NCBI RefSeq assembly: GCF_014041915.1
Contig: NZ_CP059472.1
Coordinates: 62,001 to 126,000, forward strand
DNA: 64,000 nucleotides
Reading direction: 5' to 3'
Source of the DNA: Marnyiella aurantia
GTDB taxonomy: Bacteria > Bacteroidota > Bacteroidia > Flavobacteriales > Weeksellaceae
In this document: positions 16,810 through 25,426 of the stretch, piece after piece
How positions within the stretch are numbered: the stretch's first letter is position 1
Layout of the letters: every line of letters starts with the position of its first letter
Translations under genes and position numbers: made by a program
Notes under the pieces: generated by a model
Databases searched by the model: none
What the model saw: only the letters and a program-made list of their open reading frames with translations
Told to the model about the DNA's origin: nothing

Positions 16810-18132
16810 TTATTGAAAGTTATTCTCGTGTATCTTAATTTTTGTCAATGCACGATGCGGTGTAAGTGTTTCTTTTTTGAGCGTATCCAACGGATTTTTG
16901 GTAAAGCGGACTTTTGGGTTCACAGTGCTTATGAGTTCAGCAATTTGCGATTCCCTGCTGTCCATATCATCATTTATATAAAAATTGATGTTGGTATCTA
17001 ACCTGTTCTCGGCTTCGAGATATTCCGTGATTATTTTGCGGTTTTCCAGGTAATCCGCACGGGATAACAAGATAAATACAGCACCTGTAAACAGGCTCAG
17101 GATTGGGACAGCATACGTTAATGTCCCTGAAGCTCTGTACAGTTTCCTGAAATACAGCATCCAAAGGGGTAGCGCGAACGGGGCGAGAAGCCAGTAATCC
17201 AGCGGTGTAATTCCATAAAAATACTGGATGAAGAAAGAACAGGCAATGCCCATAACGCCGCACGCCATCAGAAATTTTTCGGTCTCAGATATCCCCGCTT
17301 TAATTACGAGTACAGTAAGAAGCGCTATGTTGATCGTTCCGATTCCGTAAATCATAAAGTTAATCACTCCTCCGCCTGGATTTGCAATATGTATAAAGGG
17401 ATTGAATGTTGTAGCCAGACCTTCATACAATTCCACCAAAAGCCTTGAAGTAGGATGTAAACCAATCTCCAGGAACGAATCCACGTACTTTTCGTTAAAA
17501 TAATCGATGAAAGTTAATTTGTATATCACGACAAAAACAAATCCGGCAGTACCTGAAAATATAAATGCAGGTCCATACCTTTTCCGGCGGTTTATCAGAC
17601 CGAAAAGCATGGCGGTAGCCATGAAAAAAAGGCCGGGATACCGTATGTTGAATAATAGGATGAGCATAAAACTTAGCCAAAAAAAAGCTTTCCAGCCCTC
17701 TAACTGCCCCACAATTACCTGTCGGCCAACAAATAGGAAAACAAAAACAAAAGGCAGCATCATTGCTTCACTCATTGTGTAGCCAAAGAGGGATACCAGA
17801 CTGAAAAGTGCACAGGTCATAATGATTTCACGAAGATAGAACTGCTTTTTCCAGGCAAACCATATGATAAAGCCGAAGGCCAGGACGCCAAGAAGTTTGC
17901 TCGCCCAAAATTCGTCCAAACTGAAATAGGTAAAAAACCGGATTCCCAGCGGATAACCCATTGGCGTGGTGGTATTATCGATTTCCGGAAAGAGGTGGGC
18001 GCTGCGCATAAAGCGTACAGAGTCTGGATTCACCCTGCCTTTTTCATTTAATAGAAAACGAAGAAAGATCATCACCAAAGTGGTGATGATCATTATAATC
18101 TGTATTCTGTTTTCCAGAATCCTTTTTCTCAT
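16810..18132 (-). CDS. Polytopic membrane protein, possibly GT-C-like
   Basis: A 440-residue integral membrane protein with about nine to eleven hydrophobic segments between residues 12 and 365, followed by a soluble C-terminal tail of about 75 residues. An early lumenal loop contains VNPDSVRFMRSAHLF and TPMGYPLG, reminiscent of the acidic first loop of GT-C (ArnT/PMT-like) glycosyltransferases, but no definite catalytic motif is seen. The tail (DTNINFYINDDMDSRESQIA) looks cytosolic or periplasmic and soluble. It follows the dehydrogenase gene by 25 bases in the operon. Confidence 0.65.
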   Translation of the reverse strand: MRKRILENRIQIIMIITTLVMIFLRFLLNEKGRVNPDSVRFMRSAHLFPEIDNTTTPMGYPLGIRFFTYFSLDEFWASKLLGVLAFGFIIWFAWKKQFYLREIIMTCALFSLVSLFGYTMSEAMMLPFVFVFLFVGRQVIVGQLEGWKAFFWLSFMLILLFNIRYPGLFFMATAMLFGLINRRKRYGPAFIFSGTAGFVFVVIYKLTFIDYFNEKYVDSFLEIGLHPTSRLLVELYEGLATTFNPFIHIANPGGGVINFMIYGIGTINIALLTVLVIKAGISETEKFLMACGVMGIACSFFIQYFYGITPLDYWLLAPFALPLWMLYFRKLYRASGTLTYAVPILSLFTGAVFILLSRADYLENRKIITEYLEAENRLDTNINFYINDDMDSRESQIAELISTVNPKVRFTKNPLDTLKKETLTPHRALTKIKIHENNFQ

Positions 18133-18157
18133 TACATTTATTTAAGGCCGCTGCAAG

Positions 18158-19051
18158 CTATTTTAGAAATGCTGCCGCCACTTTTTCTGCTTTTTTGGAT
18201 TCAGCATAATCGTAGAAACCTTCGCCTGACTTCACGCCCATTTTACCGGCAGTAACCATATTTACGAGAAGTGGGCATGGAGCATACTTTGGATTTTTGA
18301 AGCCGTCGTGCATTACATTCAGAATAGCCAGACATACATCCAGACCTATAAAATCTGCCAGTTGCAGTGGTCCCATTGGATGAGCCATTCCCAACTTCAT
18401 CACTGTATCAATTTCCTCTACTCCGGCTACACCGTTGTACAGTGTTTCTATCGCTTCATTTATCATGGGCATCAAAATTCTGTTCGCCACAAAACCCGGA
18501 TAATCGTTTACCTCTACAGGGACTTTGCCTAAAGCTTTGCTTAACTCAAAGATCTCACTAAAAGTCTCTTTTGATGTGGAATACCCTTTAATGATCTCAA
18601 CAAGTTTCATGATCGGTACAGGATTCATGAAGTGCATTCCTATCACTTTTTCCGGTCTTGAAGTTACCGAAGCAATTTTGGTGATGGAAATGGAAGAAGT
18701 GTTGGTAGCCAGGATGCAGTTTTCCGGCGCCAGTTCATCCATCTGTCTGAATATTTTAAGCTTAAGGTCTATGTTTTCAGTAGCTGCTTCAACAATCAGG
18801 TCCGCATCCTTTGCAGCCTCTTCCAGCGTGGTAAAAGTAGTGATGTTGTTAAGCGTGGTGGATTTTTGCTGCTCAGTCAGGTTGCCTTTTGCAATGATCC
18901 TGTCCAGGTTGGATGTGATCGTTTTAAGTCCGCGGTCCAGTGCTTCCTGCGAAACATCTACGAGACTTACCTGATAACCGGTTTGTGCAAAGGTATGCGC
19001 AATTCCGTTTCCCATAGTTCCCGCGCCAATGATTACGATTCTTTTGTTCAT
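18158..19051 (-). CDS. 3-hydroxybutyryl-CoA dehydrogenase
   Basis: A 297-residue 3-hydroxyacyl-CoA dehydrogenase that oxidises (S)-3-hydroxybutyryl-CoA with NAD(P). The N-terminal Rossmann fold shows IIGAGTMGNGIAHTFA at about 7-22; the catalytic histidine lies in GMHFMNPVPIMKLVEI (about 138-153). The C-terminal helical domain carries NRILMPMINEAI and HPMGPLQLADFIGLD. The length is that of the single-function enzyme, without a hydratase domain. It is the fourth gene of the reverse-strand operon, 22 bases after the M23 peptidase. Confidence 0.9.
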   Translation of the reverse strand: MNKRIVIIGAGTMGNGIAHTFAQTGYQVSLVDVSQEALDRGLKTITSNLDRIIAKGNLTEQQKSTTLNNITTFTTLEEAAKDADLIVEAATENIDLKLKIFRQMDELAPENCILATNTSSISITKIASVTSRPEKVIGMHFMNPVPIMKLVEIIKGYSTSKETFSEIFELSKALGKVPVEVNDYPGFVANRILMPMINEAIETLYNGVAGVEEIDTVMKLGMAHPMGPLQLADFIGLDVCLAILNVMHDGFKNPKYAPCPLLVNMVTAGKMGVKSGEGFYDYAESKKAEKVAAAFLK

Positions 19052-19073
19052 AGGTTTGTTTTATATCTTTTAA

Positions 19074-19940
19074 TTAGTAATTTTTTGTGTATCGTTTCTT
19101 TTCTTCCAGCAGTACAGCGTCCTGTTCAGAGGTCCTGAATTTCGTTTTTATATAACTGCGCTTGCCGTCGATTCTGTTGTTAAAGACCGAAAAGTGCAGA
19201 TGCGGACCGTTGGAAAAACCCGTGCTTCCGCTGTACCCGATGTGTTGGCCGCGTTCCACTTTACTGCCTGGCCTCACTATGCTGCCGTTTTGCTTCAGGT
19301 GCGAGTAGTCTGCGAATGTACCGTCGCTGTGCATGATCAGTATATAATTGTTAAACCGTGCGCAACTTATATCGGGGCAGTTACGGTTATTGCTTTCCTC
19401 TACCTCAACCACTGTGCCTCCCCGGGCGGTAAAAACCTTTTCGCCCTCTTCAAGTGAAAAATCCAGTGCTGCAGAATTCTGATGCGAAAACTTACCGTTG
19501 TAACCCTGAAAGATGAGTTTTGTTTTTCCTTTTTCGAAGGGCAGCCAGTAAATAAGGTTATCATCATGAGCCGATGCTGTAACATCTCCAAAATTATAAG
19601 TATTGGTATAGCTGAAACTGTTACCCAAATCAGCCTTTATGACTTTAACTTTGGCAAGCAGGAACTTTTTAGTTCGTGCAGGAATAACCACTGATTTACC
19701 ATTTGCCAGAGTAGAAATCATATTGTTCAGTTTAAAATCAAACATTGCAGACATTGGCATATGTTCATTATTGTCTGCGTAAATTTCAACCTCACGGCCT
19801 TTAACCTCATTATAAAATTTTATATCCCATTTCTGCTGGGCAAACGCTGTTATAGACGAAAGGATTAGAAAAGCAAGAAGAATCCTCGTTATAAAGGGAC
19901 AGAAATACTGCGCTGCCAAGCTGGAGTGATTATTTTTCAT
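19074..19940 (-). CDS. Exported M23 family metallopeptidase
   Basis: A 288-residue secreted LytM/M23-type peptidase with a signal peptide (hydrophobic TRILLAFLILSSITAFAQ at about 18-35). The zinc site is complete: a histidine in GKFSHQNSAALDFSL, the Asp in its DFSL, and PHLHFSV near residue 250. The family cleaves peptidoglycan cross-links. The ATG overlaps the 3' end of the beta-lactamase gene by 11 bases, so the two are translationally coupled: a cell-wall hydrolase with a beta-lactam-hydrolysing enzyme. Confidence 0.86.
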   Translation of the reverse strand: MKNNHSSLAAQYFCPFITRILLAFLILSSITAFAQQKWDIKFYNEVKGREVEIYADNNEHMPMSAMFDFKLNNMISTLANGKSVVIPARTKKFLLAKVKVIKADLGNSFSYTNTYNFGDVTASAHDDNLIYWLPFEKGKTKLIFQGYNGKFSHQNSAALDFSLEEGEKVFTARGGTVVEVEESNNRNCPDISCARFNNYILIMHSDGTFADYSHLKQNGSIVRPGSKVERGQHIGYSGSTGFSNGPHLHFSVFNNRIDGKRSYIKTKFRTSEQDAVLLEEKKRYTKNY

Positions 19941-20826
19941 ATTTGGTCATGCCGCTAAAATGCTGCCATACTTTCATTGAAATGTCTGATATAATTTTAC
20001 AGTTCACAGCATCAGTTTCCCTGGAATCCGAAATAAAAATACTAAGAGCGTACTGATCTCCGCTCGGCAGTGTAATAATGCCTGCATCATTTTCAGCACC
20101 GGTAAGCCCGGCTGAATTTTTACCTGATGATCCTGTTTTATGAGCCACCGGAGTGCCCGCCGGCAGCTGGTCCTTTATTTTATTCAGGCCGGTTTTGGTT
20201 CCCAGCATTACTTTCCACAAAAAATCTGTTGATTTAGCTGATACCATTTTGCCTTCCTTAAACTTCTTCAGCACTGTATTCATAGAATTTGTAGTGGTAT
20301 AGTTCGTATACTGCACGTTCCAGTCACGGTGCATTTCCTCTTCATTAGCTTTTATTGAAAAGTCGGAAATTTCTTTTGTATCCATAAAATTTTGAACGGC
20401 TTCTGTACCGCCAATAAGTCTAAGAAGTATATCACAGCCGTTATTGTCACTTTCAGCAAGAGTATAACGGATGATTTCTTGCAGCGGTAGTGAAATGTTA
20501 CCTTCCGGATATTTGTTTCTGATGGGACTCCACGTGTTCTCCAACAAATCCGCTTTTTTGATGAAAATTGGCTGATCCAGGGAAAGTTTTCCATTGTCTG
20601 CGGCATCCAGAACTGCCAATGCAATGTGAAATTTAAAAACACTCTGCATCGGAAGTTTTTTGTCGCCGTTAATGTCCACATTGTAGGACTCGCCCAGTTT
20701 GAGAACAGATACAGCTACAGTTGCATCTTTTCCTTTTATGATCCGTTCTATATCACCTTTTAAGTTCTGGGCATAAATCCCGGCGGCCAAAAGGAGAAAG
20801 CTAAGAATAAATGTAACTTTCATCAT
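19930..20826 (-). CDS. Class A beta-lactamase, subclass A2 type
   Basis: A 298-residue serine beta-lactamase with a signal peptide (cleavage near residue 20, IYAQ). The active-site motifs are all present: SVFK at 62-65 (Ser70 and Lys73 of Ambler numbering), SDN at 126-128, an omega-loop glutamate within NEEEMHRDW at 161-169, and KTGSSG at 230-235. The sequence belongs to the PER/CME/CIA-like branch typical of Bacteroidota (ESDNNGCDILLRLIGG). The substrate range cannot be read from sequence. It starts three bases after the gfo stop and overlaps the M23 gene, so it is embedded in a chromosomal operon with no mobile-element signs. Confidence 0.92.
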   Translation of the reverse strand: MMKVTFILSFLLLAAGIYAQNLKGDIERIIKGKDATVAVSVLKLGESYNVDINGDKKLPMQSVFKFHIALAVLDAADNGKLSLDQPIFIKKADLLENTWSPIRNKYPEGNISLPLQEIIRYTLAESDNNGCDILLRLIGGTEAVQNFMDTKEISDFSIKANEEEMHRDWNVQYTNYTTTNSMNTVLKKFKEGKMVSAKSTDFLWKVMLGTKTGLNKIKDQLPAGTPVAHKTGSSGKNSAGLTGAENDAGIITLPSGDQYALSIFISDSRETDAVNCKIISDISMKVWQHFSGMTKYEK

Positions 20827-20829
20827 CCT

Positions 20830-21792
20830 TTAACTTATCAGTCTTACTATTTCCAGTGCAACCCTCAGCGCCTCAGTTCCGTCTTCCAGTGAAACTTCTA
20901 CCGCCTTGTTTTCGGTTACAGCATCTGCAAAACTCTCAAGTTCATCCAGAATAGCATTATTGGTCTGAATATTGGGATATTCGAAAATGATCTGATTTTT
21001 TTCGCCCTCGGCATTTTCAATGATCATATCAAAATCATTCGGGAATTCGGGAGCAGGCTTCATGCGGATTACTTCAGCTTTCTTTTCAAGAAAATCTACC
21101 GAAATATAAGCGTCTTTCTGGAAAAATCTCGATTTCCTCATAGACTTCATTGAGATCCGGGAGGTGGTAAGATTAGCCACACATCCGTTTTCGAACTCAA
21201 TTCGCGCATTGGTAATATCCGGTGATTTGGAAACGACGCAAACACCGGATGCATGGATGTTTTTTACAGGCGATTTTACGATACTGAGCAGGATATCCAG
21301 ATCGTGGATCATAAGGTCCAATACTACAGAAACATCCGTTCCGCGGGGATTAAACTCGGCCAGTCGGTGAATCTCAATAAACATTGGATCCTGAATGTAT
21401 TTTCGGGCACCGGTAAATGCCGGGTTATATCTTTCCACATGGCCTACCTGCGCTTTAATATTGTTTGTGCGGCAAAGCTGCAGTATTTCTTCAGCCTGCT
21501 CCAGGGTTTGCGTTACAGGCTTCTCTATAAAGAAATGCAGGCCGTTTTCTATGGCTTTTTTAGCATAGCTGTAATGAAAAAGGGTAGGAGTTACTATGTC
21601 CAGCATCTCCACCCTCGCCAGTAAATCGTCCAGATTACTATAGTAGCGGTAGCCAAATTCCTTTTCCAGTTTTTGGCCGTTTTCCGGATCGGCATCATAA
21701 AAACCTATAAGGTCATATTTTGAAGACTGTTGCAGCAGTCTGAGATGAATTTTACCTAAATGTCCGGCTCCCACTAAACCCGCTTTCAGCAT
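20830..21792 (-). CDS. Gfo/Idh/MocA family oxidoreductase
   Basis: A 320-residue NAD(P)-dependent oxidoreductase. The Rossmann motif is MLKAGLVGAGHLGKIHLRLL at the start, and FFIEKPVTQTLEQAEEIL (about 91-108) holds the conserved EKP lysine. VGHVERYNPAF and DLMIHDLDI cover the substrate region. The sugar or cofactor substrate is unknown. The ATG at 21792 was chosen because the longer reading frame adds residues lying in the intergenic region shared with pcm. It is the first gene of a six-gene reverse-strand operon. Confidence 0.87.
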   Translation of the reverse strand: MLKAGLVGAGHLGKIHLRLLQQSSKYDLIGFYDADPENGQKLEKEFGYRYYSNLDDLLARVEMLDIVTPTLFHYSYAKKAIENGLHFFIEKPVTQTLEQAEEILQLCRTNNIKAQVGHVERYNPAFTGARKYIQDPMFIEIHRLAEFNPRGTDVSVVLDLMIHDLDILLSIVKSPVKNIHASGVCVVSKSPDITNARIEFENGCVANLTTSRISMKSMRKSRFFQKDAYISVDFLEKKAEVIRMKPAPEFPNDFDMIIENAEGEKNQIIFEYPNIQTNNAILDELESFADAVTENKAVEVSLEDGTEALRVALEIVRLIS

Positions 21793-21896
21793 AGAAATAA
21801 ATTTCGGTAAATATAAGGAAAGTGACCGGACCGCTAAAACGCCATGCTCGCTGTAAGTACAGAGCACTGGTAGTGGCAAAAATGAGTAAAATTCCC

Positions 21897-21904
21897 TATG
21901 TTTG
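21897..21904 (+). promoter_or_regulatory. -7 promoter box abutting the pcm start codon
   Basis: TATGTTTG, then only TCTC before the ATG at 21909. Since transcription in Bacteroidota starts roughly seven bases past this box, the mRNA would begin at or next to the AUG, giving a leaderless message. Confidence 0.5.
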
Positions 21905-21908
21905 TCTC

Positions 21909-22559
21909 ATGCAGGATTCATTTGTACATAAGGGAAAGCGAAAGATATTGATAAACTATCTGCAGGAAAAAATAGGCATTGGAGACCAGAACGTACTCAA
22001 AGCGATGAATACCGTGCCGCGACACCTCTTCCTTGAAAGTATTTTTGAGGACTTTGCCTATGAAGACCGTGCCTTTCCCATTTTGGCCAAGCAAACTATT
22101 TCTCACCCGTCTACAGTTGCCGAACAAACGGAACTTCTGGAGCTTTCGGCTAAAGAAAAAGTCCTGGAGATCGGTACTGGTTGCGGTTATCAGACTGCCG
22201 TACTTGTAACAATGGGCGCATTGGTATATACCGTGGAAAGGCAGAAAGACCTGTACGAGTTCTCCACCCGAAAACTGCGGGAAATGCATTTAAGACCAAG
22301 CTTTCAGAGTTTTGGTGATGGTTTTGCCGGACTCCCTTCCTTTGCTCCTTTTGATAAGATACTGGTTACCTGCGGTGCGGAAGTACTGCCAACTCAACTT
22401 CTGCATCAGTTAAAAGTAGGTGGCCGCATGGTGATTCCTTTGGGGAAAACTGAAGAGCAGATCCTCACAAGGTTCACAAAAAGGTCTGAGAAGGAATTTG
22501 AAAAAGAGGAATTCGGAGCCTATAAGTTTGTTCCAATGCTGAGCAGTACCAACCGCTGA
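21909..22559 (+). CDS. pcm: Protein-L-isoaspartate O-methyltransferase
   Basis: A 216-residue SAM-dependent methyltransferase that repairs isoaspartyl residues in aged proteins. The SAM motif I is VLEIGTGCGYQTAVL (about 85-99); TISHPSTVAEQTELL precedes it as in all PCMTs, and the post motif GDGFAGLPSFAPFDKILVTC is present. The ATG at 21909 was chosen because PCMT homology begins there and an earlier in-frame ATG would place the coding region over the promoter box. It is divergent from gfo. Confidence 0.9.
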   Translation: MQDSFVHKGKRKILINYLQEKIGIGDQNVLKAMNTVPRHLFLESIFEDFAYEDRAFPILAKQTISHPSTVAEQTELLELSAKEKVLEIGTGCGYQTAVLVTMGALVYTVERQKDLYEFSTRKLREMHLRPSFQSFGDGFAGLPSFAPFDKILVTCGAEVLPTQLLHQLKVGGRMVIPLGKTEEQILTRFTKRSEKEFEKEEFGAYKFVPMLSSTNR

Positions 22560-22615
22560 TTTATATTCTGTAATTTTTTTTTAGGATGCTGTAATGCGCC
22601 AAGGCTCTGATCCGG

Positions 22616-22623
22616 TAACTTTG
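22616..22623 (+). promoter_or_regulatory. -7 promoter box for small acidic gene
   Basis: TAACTTTG, 18 bases before the ATG at 22642. No TTG at the expected -33 position. Confidence 0.5.
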
Positions 22624-22641
22624 AGTTATAAATTATTTATT

Positions 22642-22935
22642 ATGGCAGAAGACAATAAAACCGAACAGGACCTGAAAATAGAGCAACTTAATTACCCTGC
22701 AAAAGAAGATATTTTCGAAAACGAAGAGCATATCCCAATTGATGGCGACGGTAATCCAGTGGAAGAAAGCGAACTGGTGGCCGAGTTGACTTCTGACGAT
22801 CCGGCTGCGGATCTGGATATTCCGGGCGCAGAGCTTGATGATGACCAGCAGGAACTGGGCTCGGAAGATGAAGAGAATAATTACTGGAGTCTGGGTGGCG
22901 ATAATCATGATGAGCCGCAACAGGACAATATCTGA
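22642..22935 (+). CDS. Small acidic hypothetical protein
   Basis: A 97-residue, strongly acidic and probably disordered protein beginning MAEDNKTEQDLKIEQLNY. It contains IPIDGDGNPVEESELVAEL and ends in a Gln/Asp/Asn-rich tail. There is no signal peptide or membrane segment. The family is not recognised. The ATG at 22642 fits the -7 box at 22616; a longer in-frame start would lie upstream of that box. It is followed 23 bases later by another small hydrophilic gene. Confidence 0.65.
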   Translation: MAEDNKTEQDLKIEQLNYPAKEDIFENEEHIPIDGDGNPVEESELVAELTSDDPAADLDIPGAELDDDQQELGSEDEENNYWSLGGDNHDEPQQDNI

Positions 22936-22958
22936 CACTAATCACAAAATTTATAAAT

Positions 22959-23228
22959 ATGGATTCTAATAATTTCAAAAAGTCGCAGGACGTAAACAAT
23001 GCTGACCGTAATATAGAAAACAGGCCGGAAAATCTCGAGAATTACGACGAATATGTAAGCGAGTACCGCCGCGAAATGCGGGACACGAAACAGAATGCAA
23101 CCCAGGAAGGCTTTATGACAAGAGCCAAAAATGACTGCCCACCCGATGCCTGGAACGATAAAAAGAAAGCTTATAACGATGCATGGGAAAACAATATGCA
23201 CAATTCCCAGGCAGAAGATGACTTTTAA
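22959..23228 (+). CDS. Small hydrophilic hypothetical protein
   Basis: An 89-residue, charged protein rich in Asn, Asp and Lys (NNADRNIENRPENLENYDEY, then YRREMRDTKQNATQEGF), without signal peptide. It is likely helical and soluble. No domain is recognised. It is paired with the acidic gene upstream and closed by a terminator, so the two may form a two-gene operon. Confidence 0.6.
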   Translation: MDSNNFKKSQDVNNADRNIENRPENLENYDEYVSEYRREMRDTKQNATQEGFMTRAKNDCPPDAWNDKKKAYNDAWENNMHNSQAEDDF

Positions 23229-23265
23229 GTTGAAACCGGGCTAAGCATTGGGCCAATTAATACTG

Positions 23266-23289
23266 AATCCGCTTTTAGCGGATTTTTTT
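23266..23289 (+). terminator. Rho-independent terminator
   Basis: AATCCGC, loop TTTTA, GCGGATT, then a T run. It separates the two small genes from hutU; the hutU -7 box starts only seven bases after it. Confidence 0.85.
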
Positions 23290-23295
23290 ATTTTG

Positions 23296-23303
23296 TATTT
23301 TTG
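23296..23303 (+). promoter_or_regulatory. -7 promoter box upstream of hutU
   Basis: TATTTTTG, 17 bases before the hutU ATG and directly behind the preceding terminator. The upstream region is hairpin sequence, and no clear TTG is seen at the right distance. Confidence 0.5.
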
Positions 23304-23320
23304 AAGAAATCAAATATTCA

Positions 23321-25297
23321 ATGACTTTTCAGGAACAGATACAACAGGGAATTCCCTCCCAACTACCTCAGCTTAAACCATACGAAAGTGGCATCAACCA
23401 CGCACCTAAACGCAAGGAAATCCTTTCCGACGAAGAAAAAAAACTGGCATTAAGAAATGCTCTGCGTTACTTTGAGCCTGAATTTCACGCTGAACTGCTG
23501 CCTGAGTTCCGTTCCGAACTGGAAACGTACGGACGGATCCATATGTACCGCTTCCGTCCGGAATATGAGATGAAAGCCCGCCCGATTTCCGAGTATCCGG
23601 GGCAGTCTGAGCAGGCAAAGGCCATTATGCTGATGATCCAGAATAACCTGGATTATGCCGTGGCCCAGCACCCACATGAGTTAATTACTTACGGTGGCAA
23701 TGGTGCGGTATTCCAGAACTGGGCGCAATATCTGCTCACTATGAAATATCTGTCTGAAATGACCGACGAACAGACATTAGTAATGTACTCAGGACATCCT
23801 ATGGGACTTTTTCCGTCGCATAAAGAAGCTCCACGAGTGGTGGTGACCAACGGAATGATGATTCCCAATTATTCCAAGCCGGACGACTGGGAGAAATTCA
23901 ATGCCCTGGGCGTATCCCAGTATGGGCAAATGACAGCGGGAAGTTATATGTATATAGGTCCGCAGGGAATTGTGCACGGTACCACAATTACAGTTCTTAA
24001 TGCTTTCAGAAAAATCAATAAACCAACTGCCGGTGGCCTGTTCGTGACTTCTGGACTGGGCGGAATGAGTGGCGCGCAGCCCAAAGCCGGAAATATTGCC
24101 GGATGCATCACTGTCTGCGCCGAGGTGAATCCAAAGATTACCAGGATAAGACATGAGCAGAAATGGATAGACGAAATTCACGAAAATCTTGAGTCACTTG
24201 TAACACGGGTGAAAAAAGCAAAGTCTGATAACGAAACTGTTTCCCTGGCTTATTTGGGCAACGTGGTAGAAGTTTGGGAGAAGTTTGATGAAGAGAATCT
24301 TACTGTTGATATAGGTTCCGATCAGACATCGCTTCATAATCCCTGGGCTGGTGGCTATTACCCAGTAGGCATTTCCTTTGAGGATGCCAACATTATGATG
24401 GCTGAAAATCCCGAACTCTTTAAAGAGAAAGTTCAGGAAAGTCTGAGACGTCATGCGGAAGCCATTAACCGTCACACCGAAAAAGGCACCTACTTCTTTG
24501 ATTACGGAAACGCCTTCCTACTTGAAGCAAGCCGTGCCGGCGCCGATATTATGGCCGAAAACGGCATTGATTTCCGCTATCCGAGCTATGTTCAGGATAT
24601 TATGGGGCCTATGTGCTTCGATTATGGATTTGGTCCTTTCCGTTGGGTGTGTACCAGCGGCGAGCCTGTGGACCTTCAGAAAACCGATGAAATAGCTGCT
24701 CAAATACTGGATGAACTGATGAAGAATTCACCGGCAGAGATACAGCAGCAGATGGCAGATAATATAAAATGGATTAAGGGTGCACAGGAAAATAAACTTG
24801 TTGTTGGATCGCAGGCCAGGATACTTTACGCTGATGCTGAGGGCCGGATGAAAATCGCTGAAGCCTTCAATAAAGCCATCGCAAACGGAGAAATCGGGGC
24901 GGTGGTTTTGGGACGCGATCATCACGATGTGTCGGGCACCGATTCGCCATACCGCGAAACGTCCAACATCTACGATGGCTCAAGGTTTACTGCCGACATG
25001 GCCATTCAAAATGTCATTGGCGACAGTTTCCGCGGGGCCACCTGGGTTTCCATCCACAATGGCGGCGGCGTTGGTTGGGGCGAAGTGATCAATGGTGGCT
25101 TCGGAATGCTGCTGGATGGAAGCGATGATGCCGACAGAAGATTAAAATCTATGCTGTTCTGGGACGTTAACAACGGTATTTCGCGCCGCAGCTGGGCAAG
25201 AAATGAAGGTGCTGTTTTCGCAATTAAAAGAGCAATGGAGGCCGAACCCAATCTGAAAGTGACGTTGCCGAATATTGTGGATGAGGGTCTGTTTTAA
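23321..25297 (+). CDS. hutU: Urocanate hydratase
   Basis: A 658-residue urocanase, the second enzyme of histidine degradation, which converts urocanate to imidazolonepropionate using tightly bound NAD+. Conserved features are the N-terminal LITYGGNGAVFQNWAQY, the NAD-binding GLGGMSGAQPKAGNIAG (about 246-262) and the active-site cysteine region DIMGPMCFDYGFGPFRWVC (about 427-445). The length is about 100 residues above the classic enzyme, as in other Bacteroidota. The other hut genes (hutH, hutI) are not in the window, so the pathway is split on the chromosome. Confidence 0.93.
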   Translation: MTFQEQIQQGIPSQLPQLKPYESGINHAPKRKEILSDEEKKLALRNALRYFEPEFHAELLPEFRSELETYGRIHMYRFRPEYEMKARPISEYPGQSEQAKAIMLMIQNNLDYAVAQHPHELITYGGNGAVFQNWAQYLLTMKYLSEMTDEQTLVMYSGHPMGLFPSHKEAPRVVVTNGMMIPNYSKPDDWEKFNALGVSQYGQMTAGSYMYIGPQGIVHGTTITVLNAFRKINKPTAGGLFVTSGLGGMSGAQPKAGNIAGCITVCAEVNPKITRIRHEQKWIDEIHENLESLVTRVKKAKSDNETVSLAYLGNVVEVWEKFDEENLTVDIGSDQTSLHNPWAGGYYPVGISFEDANIMMAENPELFKEKVQESLRRHAEAINRHTEKGTYFFDYGNAFLLEASRAGADIMAENGIDFRYPSYVQDIMGPMCFDYGFGPFRWVCTSGEPVDLQKTDEIAAQILDELMKNSPAEIQQQMADNIKWIKGAQENKLVVGSQARILYADAEGRMKIAEAFNKAIANGEIGAVVLGRDHHDVSGTDSPYRETSNIYDGSRFTADMAIQNVIGDSFRGATWVSIHNGGGVGWGEVINGGFGMLLDGSDDADRRLKSMLFWDVNNGISRRSWARNEGAVFAIKRAMEAEPNLKVTLPNIVDEGLF

Positions 25298-25341
25298 TTT
25301 TGAAAATTTGATAATGAGTTAATTTGGAATTTGGAACGTGC

Positions 25342-25400
25342 GGAATTCCCCTCCACTGGAGGGGTGGCGAAAAATCTTTGATTTTTTTGACGGGGTGGTT
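25342..25400 (-). repeat. Structured repeat, left copy (L) of DUF559 element
   Basis: Read on the reverse strand it has ACCACCCCGTCA, then an 18-base centre (AAAAAATCAAAGATTTTT), then CGCCACCCCTCC, a short loop and GGAGGGGAATTCC. The centre folds into a 7-bp stem and the right part into a second G/C-rich stem. It is inverted relative to the copy at 25891 and shares its flank boxes with the solo copy at 43868. Confidence 0.85.
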
Positions 25401-25426
25401 AATTCAGATATATATCTATCTATATT

